Below, piece after piece: positions 1 to 11,690 of a stretch of DNA of 64,000 bases. Origin of the DNA: Aquatica leii (taxonomy: Eukaryota > Arthropoda > Insecta > Coleoptera > Lampyridae); the NCBI GenBank assembly GCA_035610365.1, contig CM069432.1, positions 184,807,027-184,871,026 on the forward strand. Direction: 5' to 3'. The notes beneath the pieces were generated by a model, which searched no databases, had not been told where the DNA came from, and worked only from the letters and a program-made list of their open reading frames with translations. The stretch's first letter is position 1, and each line of letters opens with the position of its first letter. The position numbers and the translations under genes were made by a program.

Positions 1-1319
1 CTAAATATAATTAACATAATAACATAAGTTTAGATTCAAAAAATGAAACAAATTATTAGTCAGCATTTAATCGTTCATAAGGAAACTACGCATTTTTAAC
101 ACATTTGCAATGTAAAAATATAAATTATTAATTTTTTCTACGTTTAAGTCTGCGAGAAATAAGTGAAGTTCAAGTTCTGTTTGTCGAATGGTCGGGATAT
201 AGTTTCTTAAATATTGACGTCTAAGTGGTTCATAAATTAGACAAATGACAAGAAGGTGGTAAAGATCTTCCCGTTCTTTTTTATTGCAGATTGTACAGTT
301 TTCTTGTGCATTAATGTAGTATTTAATGTTGTTGTAATTTTGCTAAAATGTAAGTTGGTTTTTAAATAGTTTTCTGTATTAAAATTAGTCTTTAATTGTT
401 TGTAAACACAGTTGTATTTAGACATTTTATTATTCTCTAAATCTCTAAGTTGCATATTCTCAATAAACTTGTCTATAATTAAATTTGCAGTGCTTTTATC
501 TAGAGTCTGTTGTATCTATATGTTGCCGAATCCTAGTTCCCCAAGAAAAGTTTTGATTTGTGTTGCCCAATTAAAGTCGATGTTATTATTTGGAGTAGTG
601 TCTAATACTACTAATCTGTCATACAGTTGTTTAGGAAGCCGGGTGTTTTCCATGTTTAAAACCTTCATCCACCAGTTTAGCGCTCGTTTCCATATTTTTG
701 TTGCTATGTGGTTGGTTCCTGTCTCTAAACGAAGCATATGATTTGGTGTTGTTTTTCAACATTGAAGAATATATTTTAAATAAACAATTTGATATCTTTC
801 CACGCTCTCCACTTGTCTAGTTGCCCAGATTTTAAAGGCATATATAACGGTAGCGTTTATAGTAGAGTTTAGTAAACTAATTTTTTCATCCCAACCATTT
901 AATTTGCTTTTTTGTAATATTATCTTGACTGTTTGAGTGGCTATCACTAATTTTTTAAAACTGTTTTGTGCTGCAAGGTTAAATTTTCCAGATGAATAAA
1001 ATGTTATTCCAAGGTAGCAAAAGTTGTTGGCGATTTCTATTTCTTTGTTTTTGTACCTAAAAGTTAAAGATGGTCTACGTCCTTTATGAATAATTAATAT
1101 TTTAGTTTTATCGCAGTTCACGGTCAGTAGCTTTTTTTCACAATAAAATTCTAGTAGTTTAAGTTTTCTATTAACGTTAATAGATGATTCTCCAAATAAC
1201 ACAATATCATCTGCATAACCTAATGTTAAAATGTCTTGTTTTCCGTCTATGTTCAGTCCTCCAGTATTCTGCTCTCTCAGGTACTTGTCTAAGTCGTTGA
1301 TGTAAAGACTAAATATCAA
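1..1319 (-). mobile_element. 5'-truncated non-LTR retrotransposon remnant
   Basis: Reverse-transcriptase remnant read leftwards. It starts abruptly at about 1319, next to a Penelope-like fragment, in the middle of the palm domain, so the 5' part is missing. Coding similarity runs to a stop at 67-69 and an AT-rich tail continues to the window edge. No poly(A) tail or target duplication is visible inside the window. The family is clearly non-LTR; I cannot fix the clade. Confidence 0.75.
67..1319 (-). pseudogene. non-LTR reverse transcriptase, C-terminal part, frameshifted
   Basis: The open stretch 756-1319 has the RT catalytic signature YADDIVLF, preceded by SLYINDL and followed by a K-T-K and CYLGI region typical of non-LTR RT thumbs. 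The frame then breaks. 516-737 and 237-455 carry the following C-terminal segments in other frames, and a further shift near 310 leads to a CTIC-N-KKERE-DLYHLL-VIC segment, the CCHC-like motif seen near the C-terminus of many insect non-LTR RTs. The last codons end at the TAA at 67-69. The endonuclease and the first RT motifs are absent. This is a dead copy with at least three frame breaks. Confidence 0.75.
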
Positions 1320-1620
1320 GTATCAAGTTTCATGCGCTTGTGGAAAAGTATATATTGGAGAAACTGGTAGAACTATTGAAACTAGACTAAAAACTTCAAC
1401 CTTCTAAATCTTACATTGCCGAACATGCGCTAAACACTTTACATGACATAAACTTCGAAAAAAACTATAACGATTGCTAAAACCAGAAACTGGCGTTCAA
1501 GAAAGATTAGAAAAGCGATTGAAATTATTAAAGTACTTTAACAGGGATAATGGTTATGACTTATTTGACACCTGCCCAGTAAACACAAAATTGATAATGT
1601 TTAGTAACAGTTTCAAAACA
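1318..1620 (+). pseudogene. PLE GIY-YIG endonuclease remnant
   Basis: Translation from 1320 gives YQVSCACGKVYIGETGRT, the hallmark start of the PLE GIY-YIG domain (compare YQIPCSCGLVYIGETGRS in the better copy at 27959). A frame change near 1400 leads to SYIAEHAL, and later the frame reads FNRDNGYD, matching the end of the domain. At least two indels are present and no start codon is available. The RT that normally precedes the domain is gone. Confidence 0.8.
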
Positions 1621-2840
1621 AAAAATTTATGATTCACTCTTGTTTCAAACATAAAAGAAACCTAACTGCAATAAAATAGCTATAAGTCCATCGCTGTTTC
1701 ACTTATTTGAATCAGTATAGTTTCCGTATTTTAAATTCAAATCTGTTGCAAAATAAATGTTGCATTTGGTTTACGTTTTAAAAGCTTCGTTCTTGAACTG
1801 ATACTAAATGATCAATAAATATATGATTTTCTTGTTTTAATAATGACCTAAAACAATTCTTTCAATAATATAATAATACATTTTTGAATGCACGTTTCAT
1901 ATTTTATTACACAATAAATATTTTTAAATACAATATTACATTGATTTTTTTACATATTGCAACTTTTTTTGATGTGGTCTTTTCACAGAAGTCTCGAAAA
2001 CTGCATCAGTTACTTGGGTAGCAACTTTTAACCGCATCTGTAACATAGAAATAAATATTTCATTTATATACATACATAATCATAGAGTTACACAAGATTA
2101 ATTACATTTTTTTAATCAAAAACAACACAAACTTAATATAAATATCACTTTAGCAATCATAATAAAGTTATAAAAACACTGTAAATACCTTTAGCTGTAC
2201 ATAATCGTATAGAAAACTAGAAGAATTGAACTGTAATTATAAATCCTAAAGTATCATCAGATTTACGCAATAATCTACCTTAACGCAACCATGTGTGTTA
2301 ATTTACATTTTTTTATGCAAATTAAAACGAAACATAAAGAAAGAAATGATAATAATATGGATTACATTTATGAATTATAATAAAATGTTTCGACTTACCG
2401 TTTGTTGTTCCATTTCGTAATTGTACACACAGCGTCATTTATCAAACTACAACAACAACAAGTGAAAAGATATCAATTTTCAGCGCAAGCGTGACGACAG
2501 TAATCAAAAGTATAGCAACGACTAATGCTGACTAATCACAAAGTTTTCGTTTTTCCTAGAACGATTCCACTGTTTTGAAAATATTTCAATCTTATTTAAT
2601 CGATCTTTAAACAATTCTAGTTATTCAAAAAATATTCGGTTTTAATAAATCAGTTTTTAGACGGTTGCTGACTATGGGATAAAAATTGCAAGTACTGAAA
2701 CGGTTTAAAACTGATTGTGAAAAATCGGAACTCTTTCAATTTATTCACTGTCAGTTACATGTAAATGATATAAAAATGGAACTAACACGAAACAACGTAA
2801 TGAAACAATTGTTTTAATTTTGTGACTGTAACAGTTTCAA
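1600..2840 (+). repeat. dispersed repeat, inverted relative at 40040-41290
   Basis: Several blocks match the minus strand of 40040-41290 in collinear order. Examples are the region around 1740-1800 (against 41090-41170), 2060-2215 (against 40600-40770), 2500-2550 (against 40300-40350) and 2800-2845 (against 40045-40095). Divergence with many indels indicates old copies. It probably represents the terminal non-coding part of PLE family B. Confidence 0.65.
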
Positions 2841-3045
2841 TCCGTGTTTACTGGGTGGTTACCTGTTATTTTCTGATCTTTACTTTATCCACCAAACACA
2901 TTATAAGCTACGTCTAAAGTTTTTATGGTGGTTTTTCTTTAGATCTTCGAGCAAATGCTGTAGCTAAAAGAACTTACAACATTTATCAAGTTTTCCAAAC
3001 ATTTATTTTTTCTAGTTACCTTAGTTTTGTAATTGTCATTTTATT

Positions 3046-3088
3046 GTCACCTGAAGAAGAACGTAGACCACGTTCGAAAACTTGTGAT
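3046..3088 (+). ncRNA. hammerhead ribozyme-like motif of PLE family B
   Basis: Core CTGAAGA (3051-3057), stem II GAACG/CGTTC with a short loop, then CGAAAAC. Position 7 of the core is A instead of the usual U, a position that tolerates change. Stem I pairs GTCAC (3046-3050) with GTGAT (3084-3088). The predicted cut is after 3083. Stem III is minimal, as in other PLE hammerheads. One weak stem-III pair makes activity uncertain. Confidence 0.5.
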
Positions 3089-3801
3089 TTTTTAACAAAT
3101 ATATTAAATCATCTACCTAAAAACTATTTTATTATGTTTTGTGGTGAAAATTTTGTACCTAAAAAAACCCATTATTGTTAATAGATGTAATAATTAATAA
3201 ATAATCCACAATTTTTTTACGAACAATTATTTCATTACGGCATATCATTTTCCTAAATACCTACTAATGCTAAATCGTTGGAGACAAAACGTGTTATTGA
3301 ACTGTTGCGATAATTTTATTTATTCTGGTTGACTTTTTGTCATTAATCTTAGATAGAAAACAATCAAATAGCAAAAAACAGTTATCTTCCCTATAAATTA
3401 AACAAACTGTTAAAACGTAATGTAGTCGTATTTAACATAAAACGTCTACCAATGTTTTCTTAACTGTAGCAAGTTATTATTTTCAATACGGTATTTTTTT
3501 TACACGCATTGTTAACTAGAAGTGATCGTGAATTAATAAATTACTGTAAAAGTGCAAGGACGCACTTTGTCTGCAACAATATAGCACCAGTAGGTATTCA
3601 GGAAGTGATATTCGCTAATTAACTTCTGTGTAAGAATTTCTTAAACACAAGAAAACTACGAATCATATATCATTAAATTGGTTTTTTAGTTTTTGTTTTT
3701 TTCGCTATTCAAGTTCATTGTCAAATTTAATTTATAAATCAACAAAATTCCAAGATTTAAGTAAATCCACCTATTTAGAAAACGTAACAAAAAGTATACA
3801 A

Positions 3802-4221
3802 TTAATTAAAAAGGTTAAAATTTGTATACGTTTTTTCGTTGCTAAAAATGACATAATTCCAAAATTCCAATGGCTGATTGACATATTGTCTGGCGAACTC
3901 TAAGCAGTTTCTTCGATTTTGCTCACTAAGTTTTTCTTTAGCAACAACTGCATATTTTTTAATTTCACTGTCTTTTAGTTTTGCACTAGCTGTTATTGCA
4001 CATCCAGGAAATGCTGTTTGAGGTATAGCATTTTTACAAGTCGAAAATGGATTTTCAATTAAATATGCTCTTAATGCTTCATCTTGAGCTTTTTTTCTAC
4101 CATTACCTACCACTCTATCAACTGTATGTTTACAATGCCATTTAACATTCACACGTCCTTCAGTAGCACGCAAAACATTTAACATACGCGCTGTTTTGCG
4201 AACACTAACACTATTAACCAA
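3802..4221 (-). pseudogene. Tc1/mariner-type transposase fragment
   Basis: An open stretch of 139 codons resembling the N-terminal and early catalytic part of Tc1-like transposases: a helix-turn-helix-like region (RKKAQDEALRAYLIENP), then EQNRRNCLEFARQY and FWNYVIFSNEKTY. The last motif is the place of the first catalytic aspartate (usually FSDEK), and here it reads N. The rest of the DDE domain is missing and the frame stops soon after. I saw no terminal inverted repeats around it. It is a dead, truncated copy. Confidence 0.7.
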
Positions 4222-6274
4222 CTATGCCATAATTAGAACCTTTACCTCAGCATTTAAATGTGCAGGCACTTCAAATAACGATAGAAACATTGAAATATAG
4301 GGTTATTATCTGTATTTATTAAAACTTGGTTCTCCACTTCTACAATTATTTGCCAATTTCTTATAATTAAACCTGCTAACTTTTTCCGATTCTTTTGTTA
4401 CCCTTGCATACTTAGTACACATTTTTTAAATGAATGTGGTTATTTAAATCTTAAATTTTTTTTTATTATACTAATGAGTTTACCAGACAATGTCAACTAG
4501 TCATTAGAGTTTTAGAATCATGTCATTTTTAGCAATAAAAAACATTTAAAAGTTTTAATGATGGTCCTGTTATAGTGTATAAATCTCAAGGAAATCATTA
4601 TGAGACTAATTATGTTAGGGAAACAAAACGTAATGGCTATTTCTCTAAATGTGTGAGGTTGGATTAGCTTGAGAAATCGAGGAATTTGTTCTATGCGGTA
4701 TGTTATGGAGTCATCTGTTGAAATTCTATTTCCAGACACAAATTATGTATTTTAACAAATAAGTTTTCTGTTATATATCATAAACTTTATTTTTTTTAAT
4801 TTGACACAATGGTTTGGACACTTTTTTTGTTACAAGAACAATGCGCCTATAGACACATCTACGTCGTTGGTTACAAAAGAATAACCTAAATGTGTTACCC
4901 CTGACCAGCGGAAAGATTTGATGTTAACGTTATAGATAATGTTTAGAGACTAATGGTTTCAAGAACAAGGTCCCATCTTCATACCTAAAAATCGCAACAA
5001 ATTAATTCAGCGATTCAAAATGCTTGTGAGACAATTGCTGTAGAATATTTAAATAACTTGATAGCAACCATACTCAGACGGTTAGAGAAATGTATTCAAA
5101 ACGAAGAAGGTTATACTCGTTATTAGTTTTATACTCTATATAATAATAAGATATCTTAGTATAATAAACGCTTCATTAACAAATATCAGTTTATTACATA
5201 ACATTTAATATAAGACAGTCATAATTTAAGATTAGTTTGTGCCAAAATATGAATCGACTAAGATTTCTTATTCAATTGTAAATTTGTAATGCTATTATTT
5301 TAAAGGCAAATTTTTTTTATTGCGATCTTAAGAAGTTCTTGAATTTATTATAAATTTACAATACAATATGAAAACATGCATAACTGTTAGATTAAGTTTT
5401 ATTTGATTTAAATCAATGTTCTCAAATACCATGTGTTAAGAAATTTTTATACAATATGTAATTATCCACATCACATTAGATACATATCCGGTATTTTCAC
5501 AACTTTTTTGTTACTAATGATCTTTCTAATTACTTAATGTTATGTCGATGTTTTCTATATAAATGGATATATTTAAATCTTAGAATTTTGTTGGTTATAT
5601 TAATGACTCTTTATCATAATTGTATTAACGTCATATCTAAGATATATTCCACGATTCTCTCCAACGATTTGGCATTAGTAGGTATTTGTGAAATGATATG
5701 CCGTAATGAAATTCGTGGATTATCTATTAATTATATATGTATAACTATTAATAATAATGCTGTGCTTTTCTTATATATACTTTAGTCTTTTAGATGTTTA
5801 TCTTAATAATGAAGCTTAAACTAGTAACCAATTTGATCATGCATTTCCAAATTGAATTTTTTTTAAATGTAACCGCCACAACGAGTGCATTGCTTACACA
5901 ATAAAATTATTTTGCTTGATTCTTAAGTAAAAACAACTAGCACTTTGCAAAAATATGGTATAATGGACAATAGGTAGTTTACCTGAAATTATTTGATGTC
6001 TATAATTGATAGAGTTAAACCCCATTTAATCAACTAAATTTTTGTATTTCAACTCAGGTAGTGTCTCAATTTTTAACACAAAACTAATATTACAAAAACA
6101 ATCCATATAAGTTTCTTATAGTTACATTTTTTATATTTTACATTTACCGATTTTACAATAAAGATTTTTGAAGTATATTTACCACATTGTAAATATTAAG
6201 TTTATCTTGCATTTTCTAAACGCATATGTTTATTATAAAAAATATATAACAGTATTTAGTCCAAATACTACAGT
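4222..6274. other. AT-rich stretch without recognisable genes
   Basis: Only short open frames with no recognisable motif or splice pattern. 4518-4739 (minus) is open for 73 codons but looks random in composition. Confidence 0.5.
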
Positions 6275-6600
6275 AATAAATGATTTTAGTACGTAAATAG
6301 CTATGCAGATAGAAACGTTTAAATCTGATTTTATACCCTTATAATTTAAATACGTTTTGAATAAGACGCGGCTAAAATTACATCGTATAAACATTGTAAG
6401 GTGAACAATGTCAATTCAAATGTAAAAATGCCGCCAAAGTGAACCACGGTTTTGTATTTTTGCGACTCTGTAACACTATGAGAACCCTCTACTGTAAATG
6501 CATTGACAGAGTTATGGATTTTTGTATTAATATATGTGTTAGTAACATTAATAAAATTTGATGGCACAACCAACTTAGTATAAATATACTATGTATGAAT
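6275..6600 (-). repeat. degenerate copy of the 342-bp hammerhead satellite unit
   Basis: This region aligns in order with the minus-strand unit of the array at 55 kb. It has TAGCTAT followed by AAATACGTT, a reduced ACGCGGC block, GTGAACAATGTCAAT, GCCGCCAAAGTGAAC, a TGCATTGAC block, TTGATGGCA and AGTATAAATATACTATG. The ribozyme core has been lost to substitutions. It is an old copy. Confidence 0.6.
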
Positions 6601-6639
6601 AATAGTATGTAAATGACTATTTAGATTGAAACATTGAAA

Positions 6640-6835
6640 GCTGAAGCGTTAAAAAGTCTCAAAAAGGCTAATCGGCCGTCTACTGGTTTACATTTGCATT
6701 GACATTGTTCTCTTTACAATGTTTATATGTTATGGTTTTAGTCAACGACAAAATTTAATTGAATTACGCGGGTATAAAATAAGTTTTTACGTTTTCATTT
6801 GCCAAATTACTAATATTGCATGTATTTAAAATACG
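6640..6835 (+). repeat. second degenerate satellite copy, opposite orientation
   Basis: Plus-strand order CTCAAAAAGG, CCGTCTACTGG, GTTTACAT, TTGCATTGACATTG, ACAATGTTTATATG, TTATGGTTTTAGTC and TACGCGGGTATAAA follows the plus-strand array unit from the ribozyme stem II onwards. The ribozyme is degraded. Together with 6275-6600 it forms a head-to-head pair. Confidence 0.55.
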
Positions 6836-8543
6836 TTAATTATATTCAACGGTTTTTAAATAAACGTCTAAAAGTTAAAAATTAAATAATAGTAACACGT
6901 ATAACTTATATAATCAACTATAACTTATAAAGTATAGTATATAATTTGTAACAGATGTGCATGTCTACCTCGTACGCTTTCATACTCGTTGGCAATGACT
7001 ACCGTTTCTTACTTTTTATACAATATACTATTTTTAATAATTTTAAGTAGATAGTATTTTGTTGAATTGTTTTAAATACATTTTTTATAATTATTAAATA
7101 AAATATAATTTTGTTTTTTGTTTTGTAGTATTTGTAGACATCATAAATAAATAATAAAATATTTCATAATAAATAGTATATGCATATGATTTGCAACGCC
7201 AAAAACAGGTTGTGTTTGTAAATTTTATCAATTTTATTTTGTCATAATTACGTCTAATTGGCATAAAATACATTTAATTTGTTTAGTGCTAATTTAAATA
7301 GTAAATTAATAATTGAGTGAATTTTCAACGTTACTGCTATTTATTGATTATCAACCAATTACTACTTTACTATGGTTAAGTCTTTGATAACTGCTACTAA
7401 CAGATTAATATACATAGAAAAAAAGATTACTGGTGTACAAACAAAAAGGGTTTTTGCATTCATACAAAACGCTAGAACGGCTAACCACATTATTCATATA
7501 ACAAAAACCGCGACAAATAACATAATTAAACAACAGAAATTGAAATTTAGTAAAATATTTTAATAAAAATATTTTTCATTGTGGTTTTAACTTGCTAAAT
7601 TATTCAAACATTTAACTAAAATTACATTAAACTGAATTTTTTAAGATTCTAAAAACATAGCATAACGTTTTTATTTAACATTATAATCAAAAACGTCAAC
7701 GACTAATAATTAAATATAACTTAAAGCCATACAGTTCTATGTATGTGTGGTCACTGTATTTATAAATGACATTGTCTCCTTAACAAATACTAATAAAAAA
7801 CAGATTTCAGTAAAAAAAAACATGTAGGGTAATTTCATTATCTCGGATAGGTTTATAGCGTTGTAAAATATCTTAAGCGGTTGAGAATTACTGTAGCTGA
7901 CCCAAAAAGGATAATCACTACGAATAGTTACACGCATTACATAAATGTAGAACAAACATGATTGTTATTATAATTTTATAATAAATTTAGCATTTTTTTA
8001 AACTGTAATAGCTTTAAATGACAAATTAAAGATACGTTTTTTGCAATCAGTATAACAATATGGTTCAGTTGTAATTAAACTTATTAAATAATTTGGCACT
8101 TCCAAGTTTATTAAATCATTTACAATTGAAGGAATATTTTTTAAATTATAATAAATGTAATATTTAACATATTGCGTTGGTGACTAACTAAATTCGAAAC
8201 TTAATCTTATTGGAATTTTAGAAGTCTACTATAGAGCATAGCGTGCGTTAGTGTTATTTACATGTCAGGTTACGACGCGTTAAGTTGAACTAAGCAAAAG
8301 GTTGTAAATCTATTTGTACATTTAGCACATACTCGATTTTTTTCTTAGATTATGTTATTTATATTGTAAGATTAAGAATATCAATAACACTCTATTGGGA
8401 TTAATAAACTGCTTTAGTTTTTCTCACCAGTTTTTTTGCTAACCCATCAAGAATAAGTTTGTTAATATATTTTTTTCATAAAACTATGTATAAACACAAA
8501 AATTGAAAACATGATTCTTTTACACTAGTGCAGTTTACGTCTT
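6836..8543. other. AT-rich stretch without recognisable genes
   Basis: Open frames are short (for example 7372-7563 plus, 7737-7955 minus) and show no domain, splice or repeat support. Confidence 0.5.
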
Positions 8544-8553
8544 ATTTCGTGCA
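8544..8553. repeat. target-site duplication, 3' side of the non-LTR element
   Basis: The bases ending in TTCGTGCAT just left of the poly(T) run recur at 22485-22494, immediately beyond the 5' end of the element. Confidence 0.8.
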
Positions 8554-8670
8554 TTTTTTTTTTTGGCATTAGGACGAGGTCTATGCAGCCAATCCTTTAT
8601 TGTTACATTTATGTTACAATAATATTTACAATATACAATGAAACAGTTTCACAGATCTATATTACCCTAA

Positions 8671-8714
8671 TTAAAAGCATAGCCCCGTTATTGATAAAAA
8701 CCTTATAATAAGCC
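8671..8714 (-). pseudogene. last codons of the non-LTR ORF2, separated by the BEL insertion
   Basis: After the AAGCC duplication the reading frame of ORF2 continues for about 14 codons (IIRFLSITGLCF) to a TAA at 8671-8673. This shows that the two pieces were one gene before the BEL insertion. Confidence 0.8.
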
Positions 8715-8959
8715 TGTTTTGTTTGTTAGCACTTAATTTAAATTTCTCGAAGGACCAATTGCTTTATGGCGCAATAACCAAATAATAATAATAATAATGA
8801 ACACTCACTGTATTAAAAAATAATTACTTTATTTAACTTAAAAGCATGTTGATGGCAGAACGACCGTTACAAGAATACTGTGCTTAAACAAGGGATGTAA
8901 ATATACAATTGTCCACCCCCCCACTCTTTGAAGAAGATCGAGCGTTTGTTTTTCCAACA
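8715..8959 (-). repeat. BEL 3' LTR
   Basis: 245 bp, TG...CA ends, with an ATA-rich run and a seven-C tract. It is identical to 17302-17550 apart from one substitution (G against A in CCAATTRCTTTATGG) and the C-tract length. Confidence 0.92.
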
Positions 8960-8973
8960 TCCACCCCGCCTTG
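8960..8973 (-). promoter_or_regulatory. BEL polypurine tract
   Basis: The minus strand reads AAGGCGGGGTGGA directly before the 3' LTR, the position and composition expected for the plus-strand primer. Confidence 0.6.
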
Positions 8974-9194
8974 AAATATTAATTTCAAAGTCAATCTTAT
9001 TCTAATTACATAAGGTACACAGAATACAATACTAATACACAATAACAATATAAAACCAATCAAAACAACTTCAGTAGTAAGCTGGAATATCTACAAACTA
9101 ATAAAAAAACAACATAATAATGACATAAACCAAAAAATAATTTCATGAATTTACGAATTGTCCATGCTTACAAGCCTTACACTAACTTATTAAC

Positions 9195-9746
9195 TTAGTT
9201 TCCATTAGAGGTTAAATCACTTTTATTTTCACTTATGGGTAGCACTCTTAATTTCACTATTGCTCGTCGCACTAAACCTTTTGCCGTTTTTATTGTCGCA
9301 ATTCGCACAACACCGTCACTACCTGGATGCAATTCCATAATTCTGCCTAACGGCCACAACATGGGAGGCGTAAATTCGTCTTTTAGGAGCACTAAATCGC
9401 CAATCTTGATTTGTTTACTGACGTTAGATGTTCTCCATTTTCCACGTTCTTGCAGCGTATTTATGTACTCTTTTTTCCAACGATGCCAAAAGTGTTGGTA
9501 CATTTGAGTAATAAGTTTGAAATGATTTACCGAATTTGTCGGCATACTGGTTTCGTCGCGTTGAGGTAATTGAGTCATTGGTTGACCAATTAAAAAATGT
9601 CCAGGAGTCATGCGATTAAATCATGAGGATCGTTTGATAAAGGATATAAGGGTCTGGAGTTTAGTACGGCTTCGATTTGGGCAAATATTGTTATTAATTG
9701 CTCGAAGGTTAATGCTTGATTAGAGATAATTTTTTTCATTGTTGAT
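9195..9746 (-). pseudogene. BEL integrase end and DUF5641-type C-terminal domain
   Basis: 9195-9611 is open and reads TPGHFLIGQP, FWHRWKKEY, KIGDLVLLKDE, MLWPLGRI, HPGSDGVVRIATIKT and RRAIVKLRVLPI, the conserved string of the BEL/Pao domain that follows the integrase. 9612-9746 continues the integrase in a different frame after the break near 9775. The domain accompanies the integrase; its exact role is not settled. It is part of the BEL polyprotein and not a separate gene. Confidence 0.85.
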
Positions 9747-10811
9747 TTAGCACATTTGATTGCGGCTTCGGCCTCCGAAATGTGGAGATCTCGCGGGAAT
9801 AAACTTCCATTCTATTACATTCGTTTTGAAAAAATGATCGAATTTTTTGTCTACCAACACGTTAATTACATTTTTTAACTCTCTATTGGCACCTACAAAA
9901 TTTGTGCCATTGTCGGAATAAATTGTTGTACAAATTCCCCTTTTAGCAATAAATCTTTTGAATGCGTTTAAAAATGCGTTTGTGGACAAGTCACCAGCCA
10001 GCTCCAAATGCACCGCCTTAGTTGCAAAACAAACAAAAATACATAAATATGCCTTAATGATTTTTCGGTTACGCAGCTTTCCATCTTTAATTAAAAATGG
10101 ACCTGCGTAATCAACTCCTGTATGTGTGAATGGACGGGCTGGCTGGATTCTTTCAATAGGTAAATCTTCCATTATTGGCGCAACCTTCCTTTGACTAAAT
10201 CTCGCGCAAGTGATGCATTTATGAATAATACGTTTTACCGTACTACGGCCATGAAGTGGCCAATATTTTAGTCGCACACTGGCTAACGTACCTTGAACCC
10301 CGATGTGTAAATTCCGTCTATGTTCTTCAACTACAATTAATTCTGTTAAAACACTCCTTGAAGGTAATATGATAGGATTTTTATAATCGACATTACTTAA
10401 TAACATTTTATTTAATCTCCCCCCTACTCTTAATACTCCATTTTTATCAATAAACGGATTCAAGGACAAAAGGCAACTGTTTTTGGGTAGATCGCGCGAA
10501 TTTCGTAGCGTTACAATTTCATTTCCAAAATATTGTTTTTGCGTTATTATAATGAGATTGTGCAATGAGTTTCTCAACTCGAGTAAAGTTAAATCGTTAG
10601 TCATTGTTTCTTTATTTTTACAAATTTTTTGTAGTATAAAGCGTAACACGTACGCTAGTACTCTTTGTAATTTATTAATGTTAGAATATTTAGTTAACAA
10701 TGACCATTCCTTAACATCATTATTTGCCGTAAATAAACAATTGCGGCGTATTTCTGGTAAATTTGATAATTTTTCTAAAGTTGAAATCGCATAATTTTTC
10801 TCCGAATTTAG
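9747..10811 (-). pseudogene. BEL integrase
   Basis: The minus-strand frame has an HHCC zinc-binding segment (EEHRRNLHIGVQGTL...KCITCARF) and then the catalytic core: GVDYAGPF carries the first aspartate and IYSDNGTNFVGA the second. The frame breaks just after PHFGG, at the spot where the third catalytic residue would follow. A short frame-disrupting deletion there diverts translation into a stop. Upstream, a single in-frame TAG at 10812-10814 separates it from the RNase H region. Confidence 0.88.
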
Positions 10812-11357
10812 CTAATCAGGACCATGCCACCATTTCCCGTTATTTAATAGCCCTTCCGGCCCTATACCTCTCGAAATCAAGTCAGCTGGATTATCTTGAG
10901 TTTTTACATGGTGCCAGTGATCGGCGCTACTTATTTTTTGTATTTCGCTAAATCTATTTCCTACAAATATTTGAAACGTGCTAGGATCGCTATTTAACCA
11001 CGATAACACGATTGTAGAATCTGACCAATACCTAATACTAGAAAATTTTGTATCAAATGATTTAATTACCTTTTGCATTAATTTTGCTAATAAGACTGCT
11101 CCGCAGAGCTCCAATCTGGGAACAGTCAATGGTTTTATTGGGGCAATTTTAGATTTAGAACATAATAAATTACATTGCACCTTACCTTCGGCATTTTTAC
11201 TACGGATATAGATGCAGCAACCATACGCAGTTAATGACGCGTCGCAAAACCCGTGTAGTTCTAAATCTACGTAATTTTTAATAGTTACTTGACTAGGGTA
11301 TTTTATACCTTTTATATAGTTTAGCTTAGTTTTAATATTTAACCATTCTGTATGTAT
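10812..11357 (-). pseudogene. BEL RNase H region, downstream of the DNA transposon insertion
   Basis: Reads LELHGFCDASLTAYGCCIYIRSK (first acidic residue in CDAS), LTVPRLELCGAVLLAKL and RYWSDSTIVLSWL, then ISRGI and KWWHGPD, the standard order of Pao-type RNase H. Coding upstream of 11357 is interrupted by the transposon; it resumes at 14057. The 6-bp target ATGTAT occurs on both sides, so the original reading frame crossed this point. Confidence 0.85.
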
Positions 11358-11570
11358 GTCGTAGTCATAATGCAAAATTAGGCTTTTTGTAAAATGTCTA
11401 GGGATTTTATAAAAAGCCGACAAAACGCGAACCAACGATGCAATTTTCGTTATGACTACACCAATTCAGGCAAATTGATAAAATGCCGGCAAAACGTGAG
11501 CAGAAGAATGTATCTCTCGTTCTGACTGATTATTTTCAGGCATTTTATAATCTGCCAAAAGCGATGTAGT
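11358..11570 (+). repeat. left terminal inverted repeat
   Basis: 213 bp, matching the reverse complement of 13844-14056 with about seven mismatches. It holds two or three spaced copies of an ATAAAAnGCCGnCAAAACG motif, possible transposase-binding sites. Confidence 0.9.
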
Positions 11571-11690
11571 CAAAACGCACAATGTTGCTTTCCCGCTTCA
11601 GTTCGCGCCAACCAGTTGCAACGAACATAACCTAAAACGTGTCCGTTGTTTTGCTGTTTTTAATTTGGAAGTGCACTTAAATACATTAAA

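Larger units (their letters stand above)
1318..3110 (+). mobile_element. Penelope-like element fragment (family B), 3' part
   Basis: A GIY-YIG remnant at 1318-1620 is followed by about 1.4 kb of AT-rich non-coding DNA that ends in a hammerhead-like motif at 3046-3088. That order (endonuclease, then terminal non-coding segment with ribozyme) is the PLE layout. Most of the non-coding part (1600-2840) has a diverged inverted relative at 40040-41290, so it belongs to a repeat family. The reverse transcriptase is missing. Confidence 0.65.

Noticed and set aside
4518..4739. 73-codon minus-strand open frame
   Set aside because: No recognisable domain and a stop-bounded length that can occur by chance.
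7372..7563. 63-codon plus-strand open frame
   Set aside because: Composition (K, I, T, N rich) is as expected for random AT-rich DNA, with no motif, splice sites or repeat support.
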